This document shows positions 27,446 to 36,556 of a DNA stretch of 64,000 bases, piece after piece. How positions within the stretch are numbered: position 1 is the stretch's first letter; each line of letters opens with the position of its first letter. The notes beneath the pieces were generated by a model. That model was given only the letters and a program-made list of their open reading frames with translations. It was not told the DNA's origin and made no database searches. The translations under genes were made by a program, and so were the position numbers. The stretch comes from DSYU01 sp963827605. GTDB lineage: Bacteria; Chloroflexota; Anaerolineae; Anaerolineales; Anaerolineaceae. Location of the stretch: assembly GCA_963827605.1 (NCBI GenBank), contig CAWHBK010000001.1, forward strand, positions 1,240,001-1,304,000, read 5' to 3'.

Positions 27446-28414
27446 ATGGCAGCAAAATCTGTTACCCCATCCAACACCCGGCGCAAACGCGTACTGACCT
27501 GGCACGTACACGGTAATTATCTGTACTACCTGACCCAGGCGAACCACGATTTCTACCTGCCCATAAAACCCGGCAGGCCGGAAGGCTACGGCGGGCGAGC
27601 AGGCACGCTGCCCTGGAGAGACAATATATATGAAGTGCCTGCCGATGAAGTGAGGGACTGCCCGTTTGACGTGATCCTGTACCAGTCGCACAAGAATTAT
27701 CTGGAGGACCGCCACGAGCTGCTGTCCGCGGAACAGCTCAAACTGCCGCAGGTTTACCTGGAACATGACCCGCCGCGCGAGCACCCCACCGACACCAAAC
27801 ACCCGGTAGATGACCCAAAGATGCTCCTGGTGCACGTGACCCACTTCAACCGCCTGATGTGGGATAACAACCGCACTCCTACAACCGTGATCGAACACGG
27901 CGTCATCGCGCCGGAAGGTGTTACTTATTCGGGCGTGCTGGAACGCGGGATCAGCGTGGTCAACAATATCGCCCGGCGCGGCCGGCGTACGGGGGCGGAT
28001 GTATTCGAAACCGCCCGCCGGCGGGTGCCGCTCGACCTGGTGGGGATGAACGCCGCCGACCTGGATGGACTGGGTGAGATCCCCTACAACCAGCTCTTAC
28101 CGTTTGAATCACAATACCGGTTCTTCTTCAACCCAATCCGTTATACCAGCCTGGGCCTGGCGGTTTGTGAAGCAATGCTGATTGGCATGCCGGTCGTCGG
28201 CCTGGCAACCACCGAAATGGCGGCCGCTGTGCAAAACGGCGTGACCGGTTACGTGGATACCAATCTCGACCGGATCATCGAGGCGATGCAAGAATTGCTT
28301 GCTGACCCGGACAAGGCCCAGCGCATGGGCCATGCGGCTCAGGATTATGCGCAAGAGCACTATAACATCCAACGCTTTGCCCAGGATTGGGACCGCGTTT
28401 TTGCACAATTTTAA
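27446..28414 (+). CDS. Glycosyltransferase, GT-B fold (family 4-like)
   Basis: A 322-residue GT-B glycosyltransferase starting 2 bases after the preceding stop (TAAGC-ATG), so part of the operon. The C-terminal half has the GT4-type sequence FNPIRYTSLGLAVCEAMLIGMPVVGLATTEMA (shown in part: nucleotide-sugar-binding Glu-Ala-Met), and VVNNIARRGRRTG corresponds to the first loop of the donor domain. The N-terminal half is atypical. The donor and acceptor are unknown. Confidence 0.72.
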   Translation: MAAKSVTPSNTRRKRVLTWHVHGNYLYYLTQANHDFYLPIKPGRPEGYGGRAGTLPWRDNIYEVPADEVRDCPFDVILYQSHKNYLEDRHELLSAEQLKLPQVYLEHDPPREHPTDTKHPVDDPKMLLVHVTHFNRLMWDNNRTPTTVIEHGVIAPEGVTYSGVLERGISVVNNIARRGRRTGADVFETARRRVPLDLVGMNAADLDGLGEIPYNQLLPFESQYRFFFNPIRYTSLGLAVCEAMLIGMPVVGLATTEMAAAVQNGVTGYVDTNLDRIIEAMQELLADPDKAQRMGHAAQDYAQEHYNIQRFAQDWDRVFAQF

Positions 28415-28438
28415 TGGTTCTTTTGGAGTTTATTGTCA

Positions 28439-29926
28439 ATGAGTAAAAAAATTGCCCTGATAAGCGAGCATGCTTCCCCACTGGCAACCCTGGGTGGCGT
28501 AGACAACGGTGGGCAAAATGTTTATGTCGCGCATATCGCGAAAAACCTGGCCGCGTTGGGATACCGCGTTGACGTTTTCACCCGCCGGGATGACCCAGAG
28601 TTAGAAGAAGTCTACGAATGGGAGCCTGGCATCCGCATTATCCACGTCCCGGCCGGGCCGCCGCGCGAGTTGAATAAAGAGAAACTGCTGCCCTACATGA
28701 AGGCCTTCACACGGTTTATGATTGACTTTATCCAGCGTGAGGGCGGATACGATTTGATGCATGCCAATTTCTGGATGTCCGGCCTGGTAGCCACGGCCAT
28801 CAAACAGGAGCTTGGCATCCCCTTTGTGATCACCTTCCACGCCCTGGGGCGCGTGCGGCGTATATACCAGGGAAAAAACGACAACTTCCCTGATACGCGC
28901 TTTGAGATCGAAGACAGCACTGTCGCCGCGGCGGACCGCATCATCGCCGAATGCCCGCAGGATAAGGAAGATCTGACGCACCTGTACCAGGCGGACCCCG
29001 ACCGCGTGACGATCGTACCGGCCGGTTTTGACCCGCAGGAAATGCAGCCGGTGGATCAGGCTGCTGCGCGCAAACAGCTTGGGCTGCCGGAAAACGAGCG
29101 TATTATCTTACAGCTTGGCCGGGTGGTGCCGCGCAAAGGCATCGACACCGTTATCCACGGCCTGGCAAGGCTGGTCCATGATCATGGCATCGATGCCTGC
29201 CTGCTGGTGGTAGGGGGCGAGTCGGAAGACCCCGACCCAGCCGTAACGCCTGACCTGGCCCGCCTGATCAAGATTGCCCGCAAGGAAAAAGTTGCCTCCC
29301 GGGTGACCTTCGTCGGCCGTCGCCAGCGCGATATGCTGAAATACTATTACAGCGCGGCGGACGTATTCGTTTCCACGCCCTGGTACGAGCCCTTCGGCAT
29401 CACCCCTCTGGAATCCATGGCCTGTGGCACGCCGGTGATCGGGTCGAATGTAGGTGGGATTAAATACAGCGTCGCGGATGGCAAAACCGGCTACCTGGTG
29501 CCGCCCAATGATCCCGAAATGCTGGCCGCGCGGCTGGCGGAAATGTTTCATGACCCCGAACTGCTCAAGCGTTTGCGCAGGAACGCCATCCGGCGGGTCA
29601 AAAAGTACTTCACCTGGGAAAAAGTCGCCCAACAACTGGCGGGGGTTTATGAAAGCGTGCTTTCCGAAACACGCCGGGTAACAAGCAGCCCCGCTGCGGA
29701 GAGCCTTTCCATGCAGGCCCAGCTTCAGCGGGCTCAGGTTCCAGAGGAAGCACTTTGCAGCCCGATCGATCTCAGCTTGCCTTTTGAAACCAACCGCAGC
29801 AACGGAGTGGTGGAAAAGCACCTTGCGCAACAAACCAAATCGAAAAAGAATGGGAAGATAAACGAAAATGAAATCATTAGATGGAAAGATAACACTGGTA
29901 ACCGGCGGGGCGCGCGGATTAGGTGA
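28439..29926 (+). CDS. Glycosyltransferase family 4 (MshA/sucrose-synthase-like)
   Basis: A 495-residue GT4 glycosyltransferase. It has the N-terminal GGVDNGGQNVYVAHIAKNLA acceptor loop, typical of MshA and sucrose-phosphate-synthase-like enzymes, LGRVVPRKGIDTVI at the start of the donor domain, and EPFGITPLESMACGTPVIGS with the catalytic E-x7-E. The ATG at 28439 is preferred over the TTG at 28433. The last 59 bases overlap the next gene in another frame. In that gene's frame a TAA sits at 29859, just before its ATG, so one extra base in the preceding A run may have displaced the true stop. Confidence 0.82.
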   Translation: MSKKIALISEHASPLATLGGVDNGGQNVYVAHIAKNLAALGYRVDVFTRRDDPELEEVYEWEPGIRIIHVPAGPPRELNKEKLLPYMKAFTRFMIDFIQREGGYDLMHANFWMSGLVATAIKQELGIPFVITFHALGRVRRIYQGKNDNFPDTRFEIEDSTVAAADRIIAECPQDKEDLTHLYQADPDRVTIVPAGFDPQEMQPVDQAAARKQLGLPENERIILQLGRVVPRKGIDTVIHGLARLVHDHGIDACLLVVGGESEDPDPAVTPDLARLIKIARKEKVASRVTFVGRRQRDMLKYYYSAADVFVSTPWYEPFGITPLESMACGTPVIGSNVGGIKYSVADGKTGYLVPPNDPEMLAARLAEMFHDPELLKRLRRNAIRRVKKYFTWEKVAQQLAGVYESVLSETRRVTSSPAAESLSMQAQLQRAQVPEEALCSPIDLSLPFETNRSNGVVEKHLAQQTKSKKNGKINENEIIRWKDNTGNRRGARIR

Positions 29927-30593
29927 AGCGATCTGCCGCGAGCTGAGCGCCGCTGGAGCGCAGGTAATCATGGCCGATATCCGCATGGATCTGGCCAATG
30001 AGGCTGCCAGCAAAATGAAACAAGAGGGCGGCAATGTTACTACCCTCGAACTAAACGTGATGGATGAAAACCAGATCCAATCCGCGCTGGAAAAGATCAA
30101 GGATCACTACGGGCGGCTGGATGTACTGATTAACAGCGCCGGGATCGATAAAACCGTCTCGATTGAAGAATTGACCGTTGAAGACTGGGATGCGATTATG
30201 GCTGTTAATCTGCGCGCACCCTTCATTCTTTCAAAATATGCCCTCAAAATGATGCGCGAGCAGGGCAGCGGCTATATCATCAATATCTGCTCCACCGGCG
30301 CCCTGCGCGCCTGGCCCAACGCATCCGCGTACCATGCCAGCAAGTGGGGCCTTCTTGGTTTCACCAACGCCCTGCATACCGAGGCCCGCGTCGATAACAT
30401 CAAGGTCACGGCGTTGATCCCGGGTGGGATGCGCACGCCTTTCCTGCTGGACCGCTTTCCCGACCTGGACCCCAACAACCTGCAGGACCCGAAGAACGTC
30501 GCCGAGACGATCCATTACCTGCTCACCATGCCGGGTGAAACGGTCATCCCCGAGCTGCTCGTCCTGCCCATGCGGGAGACTTCCTGGCCGTGA
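29868..30593 (+). CDS. Short-chain dehydrogenase/reductase
   Basis: A 241-residue classical SDR. The cofactor loop is TLVTGGARGLGEAI, NSAG (LINSAGIDK) and the active-site Ser and YHASK are in their usual places. MADIRMD after strand 2 favours NAD over NADP. It sits in the middle of the glycan cluster between GT4 and GmhB, and its stop overlaps the GmhB ATG by one base. A role in sugar modification is plausible from position only. It is not HldD, which is an extended SDR. Confidence 0.82.
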   Translation: MKSLDGKITLVTGGARGLGEAICRELSAAGAQVIMADIRMDLANEAASKMKQEGGNVTTLELNVMDENQIQSALEKIKDHYGRLDVLINSAGIDKTVSIEELTVEDWDAIMAVNLRAPFILSKYALKMMREQGSGYIINICSTGALRAWPNASAYHASKWGLLGFTNALHTEARVDNIKVTALIPGGMRTPFLLDRFPDLDPNNLQDPKNVAETIHYLLTMPGETVIPELLVLPMRETSWP

Positions 30594-31192
30594 TGGACGC
30601 CCCGGTTATTTTCCTCGACAAAGACGGCACCCTGGTGGATGACATTCCCTACAACGTTGACCCAAGCAGGGTTAAGCTGGCAGCCGGCGCCGCGGCCGGG
30701 CTCAAACGCCTTGCCGTGGCCGGTTTCCGCTTTGTCGTGGTTACCAACCAGTCCGGGGTGGCGCGGGGTCTCTTCCCGGAAGAGGCGCTGCAGGGCGTTT
30801 GGCTGCGGTTGAATGCGCTGCTCCAGCAAACGGCCGGCGTATCCCTGGACGGCTTCTATTACTGCCCGCATCACCCGCAGGGCTGTATTCCGATCTATAC
30901 CAGGCAGTGTACCTGCCGCAAGCCACAACCCGGCTTGCTTTTGACCGCCGCCAAAGAATTGGATATTAACCTGAGCCAGGCCTGGATGGTTGGCGACATC
31001 CTCAATGATGTCGAGGCCGGCAAACGGGCCGGCTGCCGGACGGTGCTGATCGATAATGGTCACGAAACAGAATGGCAGCCCGGCCCGCTGCGCAGCCCCG
31101 ATTTTACCGCCGCCAACCTGGAGGAAGCCGCCGGGGTGATCCTGGCGCAGTACAGTCGACCGGCGGAGCGGCGGGTCGAAAAAAACACGTGA
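30593..31192 (+). CDS. gmhB: D,D-heptose 1,7-bisphosphate phosphatase
   Basis: A 199-residue HAD hydrolase matching GmhB, which removes the C7 phosphate of D-glycero-D-manno-heptose 1,7-bisphosphate. Seen: the catalytic FLDKDGTLVDD, TNQSGVARG, the zinc-binding Cys/His cluster CPHHP...CTCRKPQPG, and the motif IV VGDILNDVEAG. The ATG at 30593 overlaps the SDR stop by one base. It is immediately followed by hldE, giving two steps of the ADP-heptose pathway. A GmhA isomerase is not in the window. Confidence 0.87.
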   Translation: MDAPVIFLDKDGTLVDDIPYNVDPSRVKLAAGAAAGLKRLAVAGFRFVVVTNQSGVARGLFPEEALQGVWLRLNALLQQTAGVSLDGFYYCPHHPQGCIPIYTRQCTCRKPQPGLLLTAAKELDINLSQAWMVGDILNDVEAGKRAGCRTVLIDNGHETEWQPGPLRSPDFTAANLEEAAGVILAQYSRPAERRVEKNT

Positions 31193-31237
31193 TTAGGTTC
31201 GTTTTAGCAGGGGAGATCATTTTTTGGGAGTATTTGA

Positions 31238-33112
31238 ATGAGTAACAACCTGTTCGCCCTGATGGATGCCTTTTCGCAGCGCAAAATACTGGTGATTGGG
31301 GAGGCCATGCTGGACCGCTACCTCAAAGGCAGCACCAACCGGCTTTCGCAGGAAGCCCCGGTGCAGGTCGTCAGCGTACAGGAAAAAGAGAATATCCCCG
31401 GCGGAGCGGCCAACACAGCCGCGAACTTGCGCAGCCTGGGCGCGGAACCACTTTTCCTATCCGTGGTTGGCGAGGATGAGGAAGGCGAGCTGCTGCGCCA
31501 GTCGCTGCGCGAATACGGCATTTCGGACGAGCATTTACTGGTTGACCCCGCGCGCCAGACGCTGGCAAAGCAGCGCGTGCTGGCCAACGGCCAGATGATG
31601 ATCCGCTTTGATCAGGGCAGTACAGAGCCAATCAGCCCGAAAATTGAAGCCCGCTTGATTAAACGCCTGCATGCTTTGGCGCGCCAGGTGGACAGCATCA
31701 TTGTCTCGGACTACAACTATGGTTTGCTTACCCCCAAGGTCATCCGGGCCCTGGCGAAAATCCAGCAGCGCGATCCGCATATCATCGTTGTCGATGCAAA
31801 GACTTACCACCCATACGAGGCCCTGCACATCACCGCGGTAAAACCCAATTATGCGGAAATCACCCAGGCATTAAAACTGGACCCGAAAACCAGTTCCGCG
31901 GAGCGCATCCAACAGGTGGAAGAACACGGCCATAAAATTCTGGAACTCGCCAATGCCGAGATGGCCGCGGTCACGCTGGATGAGGACGGCGCGCTGATCT
32001 TCGAACGGGACCAGCCGGTGTACCGCATCTATGCCCGCCCGGCTGAACACAACCGGGTTGCCGGAGCCGGCGACACCTTTATGAGTGCGCTGGCCCTGGC
32101 GCTCACCGCCGGGGCGCCAACCAATACTGCCGCCGAAATTGCTTCGGCTGCGGCAGCCATCGTGGTTGAAAAGCCCGGCACGAGCATCTGTTATATCGAA
32201 GAACTGAAAGCCTACTTCTCCGGCGAGGATAAATATATCGTTGACGGTTTCCACATGTCCGCTCGGGTCGCGGCTTACCGCAGGCAGGGAAAGCGCATCG
32301 TTTTTACCAATGGATGCTTCGATATCCTGCACAGCGGTCATATCCAGTATCTCAACCAGGCCAAAGCCTATGGGGATATCCTGATCGTTGGCATCAACAC
32401 CGATCACAGCGTGCGCAAAGTGAAAGGACCGAACCGGCCAATCAATCCACTGGAGGACCGCGCTCAGGTTCTATCCGCGCTGAGCTGTATCGATCACATC
32501 ATCCCATTTGATGAAGATATTCCCTTCACCCTGATCCGAATGATCCAGCCAGACGTATTTGTTAAAGGAGGCGATTATACGCGCGAGCGCCTGCCGGAGG
32601 CGGCATTGATCGAGGAAATGGGGGGAACCGTGCACATCCTGCCCTATATCAGCGACCATTCCACGACCGGGATCATCGAGCGGATCCGCCAGACGTTTTC
32701 CACCGATAGCGAGACGCGGGTGAGCATAGCGATATCGCCAACAGATTTGCAACCGGTTGAACAAACAGCTGTCGATTTTCGGAGCAGCGAAACGGCGGTG
32801 GAACGACCACCAGGCGGCAAAGATGCCGCCGGCAAAGATGCCGGGCGCAAAATTGCCATCACTAAAAAAGCTGTCGAAACAGGAACGGGTAAAAAAAGCG
32901 CCGGTGGAGGGTGGGGAAAAAGAACTCAATGGGCGCAAACGGTCCAGCGTTGTTCCCGATACAGTCTCTTCTGGCAGGCGAACCAAGCCGAAAGTTTCGC
33001 GCGGGCAGGAGTAGAGCAGCCATGCAGCCAGCCGCCCCACAAATTGCCGCGGAATGGCAGAATGCGCGCCGGATTCTGTGCGTGCGGTTGGATACGCTGG
33101 GAGATGTCTTGA
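31238..33112 (+). CDS. hldE: Bifunctional heptose 7-phosphate kinase/heptose 1-phosphate adenylyltransferase
   Basis: A fusion of a PfkB-type kinase (about residues 1-330, with GAGDTFMSALALAL as the catalytic signature) and a nucleotidyltransferase (about 345-480, starting FTNGCFDILHSGHIQYL). It phosphorylates D-glycero-D-manno-heptose 7-phosphate and adenylylates the 1-phosphate to ADP-heptose. The family normally ends near STTGIIERIR. Here the frame runs on for about 130 odd residues and overlaps the next gene. In the +1 frame a Lys-rich tail ends at 33014, eight bases before the next ATG; one extra A in the seven-A run near 32890 would explain it, so the true end is probably 33014. Confidence 0.87.
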   Translation: MSNNLFALMDAFSQRKILVIGEAMLDRYLKGSTNRLSQEAPVQVVSVQEKENIPGGAANTAANLRSLGAEPLFLSVVGEDEEGELLRQSLREYGISDEHLLVDPARQTLAKQRVLANGQMMIRFDQGSTEPISPKIEARLIKRLHALARQVDSIIVSDYNYGLLTPKVIRALAKIQQRDPHIIVVDAKTYHPYEALHITAVKPNYAEITQALKLDPKTSSAERIQQVEEHGHKILELANAEMAAVTLDEDGALIFERDQPVYRIYARPAEHNRVAGAGDTFMSALALALTAGAPTNTAAEIASAAAAIVVEKPGTSICYIEELKAYFSGEDKYIVDGFHMSARVAAYRRQGKRIVFTNGCFDILHSGHIQYLNQAKAYGDILIVGINTDHSVRKVKGPNRPINPLEDRAQVLSALSCIDHIIPFDEDIPFTLIRMIQPDVFVKGGDYTRERLPEAALIEEMGGTVHILPYISDHSTTGIIERIRQTFSTDSETRVSIAISPTDLQPVEQTAVDFRSSETAVERPPGGKDAAGKDAGRKIAITKKAVETGTGKKSAGGGWGKRTQWAQTVQRCSRYSLFWQANQAESFARAGVEQPCSQPPHKLPRNGRMRAGFCACGWIRWEMS

Positions 33113-34122
33113 TGACTACCCCGGCCATCCGCGCGGTGAAAGAAGCGCTGCCTGGAAGCCAGATCACGCTGATGACCTCGCCCGCGGGCGCGCAACCCGC
33201 GCCATATCTCCGGGAAATCGACGAGGTGCTGGTTTATGAAGCGCCCTGGTTGAAGGCTTCACCCGAGCGGACCAACAGCCAGTTCGACCAGGCCATGGTG
33301 GATGAACTGCGCGGCCGGTTTGACGCGGCTATCATTTTCACCGTCTACAGCCAGAGCCCGCTGCCAGCGGCGTTGTTCTGCTACCTGGCGGATATTCCCC
33401 TGCGCCTGGCCCACTGCCGGGAGAACCCTTACCACCTGCTCAGCCATTGGGTAAACGAGACCGAGCCGGAGCAGTCCGTCCGGCATGAGGTCCGCCGTCA
33501 GCTTGACCTGGTCGCGGCGGTGGGCTGCACAGTGCAGGATGAGGGTTTGCATTTTCACGTTCCAGCCGAAGCGCGCGCATGCCTGGTCGGGAAACTACGC
33601 AGCGCCGGGCTTGATCCAGCCCGCCCGTGGATGGTCATTCACCCCGGCGTTAGCGCCCCCTCGCGGCAGTATGCGCCAAAACGATTTGCCCAGGTGGCCC
33701 GCCGGCTGGTACAGGAGGATGGGCTGCAAATACTTTTTACCGGCTCGCACGCCGAAGTTGATTTGGTCGAGCACGTCCGCGGGCAGATGGGTGTTGACTC
33801 TATTTCGCTGGCCGGGCAGCTCAGCCTGGCAGAGCTTGGCGCGCTGCTCGAACAGGCGCCCCTGCTGCTCTCCAATAACACCGGCCCGGTTCACCTGGCT
33901 GCAGCGGTCGGCACCCCTGTGGTGGTCCTGTATGCCCTGACCAACCCGCAGCATACACCCTGGGGCGTGCCAAATCAGGTTTTATTTCACGATGTTCCCT
34001 GCAAATATTGTTATAAAAGCACCTGCCCCATGGGGCACCACAACTGTCTTGAACTGGTAACGCCCGATCAAGTCATTCAGGCCGTCCGCACGCTGCTGGC
34101 GGAAACCGTCTCGAACCCCTGA
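33022..34122 (+). CDS. GT9 glycosyltransferase, heptosyltransferase-like
   Basis: A 366-residue family 9 glycosyltransferase, the third in the cluster. It has RILCVRLDTLGDVLMTTPAIR at the N-terminus (first 20 residues of the fold) and APLLLSNNTGPVHLAAAVGTP in the donor domain. The C-terminal CKYCYKSTCPMGHHNCL is Cys-rich, like that of the 26286 gene. Those two also share the sequence 'LLSHWV' in the acceptor half, so they are probably close paralogues. The start at 33022 is chosen because the protein fold begins there; a longer reading to 32911 overlaps hldE. Confidence 0.82.
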   Translation: MQPAAPQIAAEWQNARRILCVRLDTLGDVLMTTPAIRAVKEALPGSQITLMTSPAGAQPAPYLREIDEVLVYEAPWLKASPERTNSQFDQAMVDELRGRFDAAIIFTVYSQSPLPAALFCYLADIPLRLAHCRENPYHLLSHWVNETEPEQSVRHEVRRQLDLVAAVGCTVQDEGLHFHVPAEARACLVGKLRSAGLDPARPWMVIHPGVSAPSRQYAPKRFAQVARRLVQEDGLQILFTGSHAEVDLVEHVRGQMGVDSISLAGQLSLAELGALLEQAPLLLSNNTGPVHLAAAVGTPVVVLYALTNPQHTPWGVPNQVLFHDVPCKYCYKSTCPMGHHNCLELVTPDQVIQAVRTLLAETVSNP

Positions 34123-34191
34123 CCGGCCGGATCCCGCGGAACGTTTAAAAAATTCGTCATTTGACTTCTTTCTAAACAAGGAAGGTTCCCG

Positions 34192-35103
34192 ATGTCCCTA
34201 GCAAACCTGGTTCCATTTCTGAGTAAATTTTTCAACCGTGAAACCTGGCTGGATCGCTTTGCCGAACCTACCCAGAATTTTGTCACCCAGTTATTCAAGA
34301 GCGGCGGCGTGGTTGGTCAAAAGATCGCCAACCTGCTCAACGGCACCTGGCTGGGCCACCCCTTCCACCCCGTGCTAACCGATATTCCCATTGGCGCCTG
34401 GACCGCGGCCCTCACCCTGGATTCGATGGAGGCCAGCACGGGCCGGCGCGGGATTGGCCGGGCAGCCGATACGGCCGTGGCTCTGGGAGTAGCCGCCGCC
34501 GCCGGTTCGGCCATCACCGGTATCGCCGATTGGCAGCACACGGTTGGCGAATCGCGCCGCGTGGGCTTTGTGCACGGCCTGTTCAATACTGCCGCGCTGG
34601 GGCTGTTCATCGCCTCGATGGTCGCCCGTGGAGACGGCAAACGCGGGCTGGGGCGCATATTGGCCCTGACCGGCTTTGGGGTGGTTTCCGCCTCGGCTTA
34701 CCTGGGTGGGGATATGGTCTACCGGCTGAAGATCGGTATCGATCATTCACCTGAGAATACGGACATCAAAACACAGGATTACGTGCCCGTCATGCCCGCC
34801 GACCGGCTGCCGCAAAACATGCTGTCGCATGCCATGCTTAAGGATACACCGCTGGTGCTGCTGCGGCGCGGCGACCGGGTTTACGCGCTGGCGGCCACCT
34901 GCGCGCACCTGGGCGGCCCGCTGCCCGAGGGCACCCTGGAAATGACCTCCGCGGGCAGCCCGGTCGTCGTCTGCCCGTGGCACGGTTCGCGCTATAACAT
35001 GCAAACCGGCGCGGTCATGGACGGCCCGTCCGCTTACTCCCAACCCTGCTTCGATGCCCGCATCCGCGACGGGCAGGTGGAAGTCCGCCACCTGCTGACG
35101 TAG
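34192..35103 (+). CDS. DUF2231 membrane protein fused to a Rieske domain
   Basis: A 303-residue protein. Residues 50-190 contain a DUF2231-type membrane region (HPFHPVLTDIPIGAWTAAL, with several helices). Residues 200-300 form a Rieske [2Fe-2S] domain with CAHLGGPL and CPWHGSRYNM, the two Cys-x-His ligand motifs. The Rieske part is predicted outside the membrane or on the cytoplasmic face; orientation is not clear. It probably shuttles electrons with an unknown partner. It has no clear link with the convergent cob operon. Confidence 0.85.
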   Translation: MSLANLVPFLSKFFNRETWLDRFAEPTQNFVTQLFKSGGVVGQKIANLLNGTWLGHPFHPVLTDIPIGAWTAALTLDSMEASTGRRGIGRAADTAVALGVAAAAGSAITGIADWQHTVGESRRVGFVHGLFNTAALGLFIASMVARGDGKRGLGRILALTGFGVVSASAYLGGDMVYRLKIGIDHSPENTDIKTQDYVPVMPADRLPQNMLSHAMLKDTPLVLLRRGDRVYALAATCAHLGGPLPEGTLEMTSAGSPVVVCPWHGSRYNMQTGAVMDGPSAYSQPCFDARIRDGQVEVRHLLT

Positions 35104-35158
35104 TACCCGGCGCGAGCATTGTAATCCCAGCGCCATCGAGGCAACCGGGGTTTCGCGG

Positions 35159-35701
35159 TTATTTCACCGTCAGCGGGATCCCGGCTACCATAAAAATGAC
35201 CCGGTCCGCCGCCTGGGCCAGTTTCTGATTCGCCCGCCCCAGCACGTCCCGGTACACCCGGCCAAGCGGGGTCGCGGGCACCAATCCCAAACCCACTTCA
35301 TTGGAAACGATAAGCCACTCGCTCTGGCTGGCAGCAGCGGTCGCCAGCAGATCGTCAATCTCCGCGTCCAGCGCGAACTGCGCCGCGCCAGCCTCTTCCA
35401 TATTGGGCAGCGCCAGAATGACGTTGTTTGCCAGCAGGGTCACGCAGTCCAGCAGCACCACCTCCTCCGGCCCGGGCTGGGCGCGGACCGCCTCTCCCAC
35501 CCGGCTGGGCGCCTCCAGCGTTCGCCACCCGGCCGGACGCTCGGCCTGGTGCGCGGCAATGCGAACAGTCATTTCCTCGTCGAAGGCCACGGCAGTAGCC
35601 ACAAACAAGACGCGCGTGCTCAACTCCCCGGCCAGATTCTGGGCGTAACTGCTTTTCCCGCTGCGCGCGCCGCCTAAAATCAAGGTTATCCGTTTTGCCA
35701 T
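35159..35701 (-). CDS. cobU: Adenosylcobinamide kinase/guanylyltransferase
   Basis: A 180-residue bifunctional CobU. The P-loop is LILGGARSGKSSYA, the VAFDEEMTVRIAAHQAERP segment holds the catalytic His loop, and LIVSNEVGLGLVP is the conserved late motif. It phosphorylates adenosylcobinamide and transfers GMP to give adenosylcobinamide-GDP. It is the last gene of the cobT-cobS-cbiR-cobU operon and overlaps cbiR by 16 bases. Confidence 0.92.
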   Translation of the reverse strand: MAKRITLILGGARSGKSSYAQNLAGELSTRVLFVATAVAFDEEMTVRIAAHQAERPAGWRTLEAPSRVGEAVRAQPGPEEVVLLDCVTLLANNVILALPNMEEAGAAQFALDAEIDDLLATAAASQSEWLIVSNEVGLGLVPATPLGRVYRDVLGRANQKLAQAADRVIFMVAGIPLTVK

Positions 35702-36501
35702 GCCGCTGCTCCTCCTTCCAGGCTTTCGGCCAGCGCGGCCAGGGAGGTGTGGAAATCTTCCTCGCCGAATATTTCCAGGGTCAGCACACCCCGGTAATGC
35801 TTCGCCAGGGTATGGATAACCGGGTCGCGCTGCGCGCGGGGCGCGTGCGCCAGGGATTTATGATCCCGGTCCGCGATGCCGTGCAGGTGGATCACCCGCG
35901 TGCGCGGCAGCCACTGTTCCAGAAACGGCAGCGGGTCATGTCCATCCTGCCACAGATGGCCGATATCCACGCAACAGCTAACCGGCGCGCGCGCCAGAAC
36001 GGGTTCGAGGAATTGCAGCGGGTAGCCCTCCAGGTTCTCGACCGCCAGCCGTTCAGGACTGCCGGCCCAGGCCGAAACCACTTCTAACGCGCGCACCGAT
36101 TGGTCCTGCCAGCGCGACAAGTCACGCGGGCTGGCTCCCTGACGGACGGCTTTACCGTCCAGGTGCAGCACGTAAGCCCACGGGTCAAGCGCCCGGGTGG
36201 CTTCAATCACCCGCCGCGCCTTGACCAGCGAAACGTGCTGCTCGTCCCCATCCGCACCCAGGCGCAAATCGAGCGGCAGGTGGACGGTATAGGTCAGGTC
36301 GTGCGCAGCGGCGATGCGCTTCAGTTCCTGTATCAGCTCCGCGCCGGGCAGGTTGCTCGGGCCGTCGTCCAGCTCGAACAAAACCAGCTCAACGTCCCGC
36401 ACCTTCCCAGACAGGTAGCGCACGTTGGGGAGAATATCATCCGGGATAATATAGGAAGTCGTCCCAATCCGGAAAGGCACCTGCTCGATCCACGCTGCCA
36501 T
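35686..36501 (-). CDS. cbiR: Cobamide-remodelling phosphodiesterase CbiR-like
   Basis: A 271-residue TIM-barrel protein of the AP endonuclease 2 superfamily. The N-terminus RIGTTSYIIPDDILPNVRYL is the diagnostic CbiR start. Likely metal ligands: His in TVHLPLDLR, His in YVLHLD, Glu in AVENLEG, Asp/His in CVDIGHLW, His in RVIHLHGI and Glu in TLEIFGEE. CbiR removes the lower ligand of imported cobamides, so that CobU, CobS and CobT can rebuild one that the cell can use. Placement inside this operon supports that. Confidence 0.85.
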   Translation of the reverse strand: MAAWIEQVPFRIGTTSYIIPDDILPNVRYLSGKVRDVELVLFELDDGPSNLPGAELIQELKRIAAAHDLTYTVHLPLDLRLGADGDEQHVSLVKARRVIEATRALDPWAYVLHLDGKAVRQGASPRDLSRWQDQSVRALEVVSAWAGSPERLAVENLEGYPLQFLEPVLARAPVSCCVDIGHLWQDGHDPLPFLEQWLPRTRVIHLHGIADRDHKSLAHAPRAQRDPVIHTLAKHYRGVLTLEIFGEEDFHTSLAALAESLEGGAAAWQNG

Positions 36502-36556
36502 ACAGCCTCCTGATTATTGAATCGCGAAAACGAGCAGCACGGCTGTCTCGCTCAAC

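Noticed and set aside
29868..30593. HldD (ADP-heptose epimerase)
   Set aside because: The protein is a classical short SDR with YHASK and 241 residues, not an extended epimerase.
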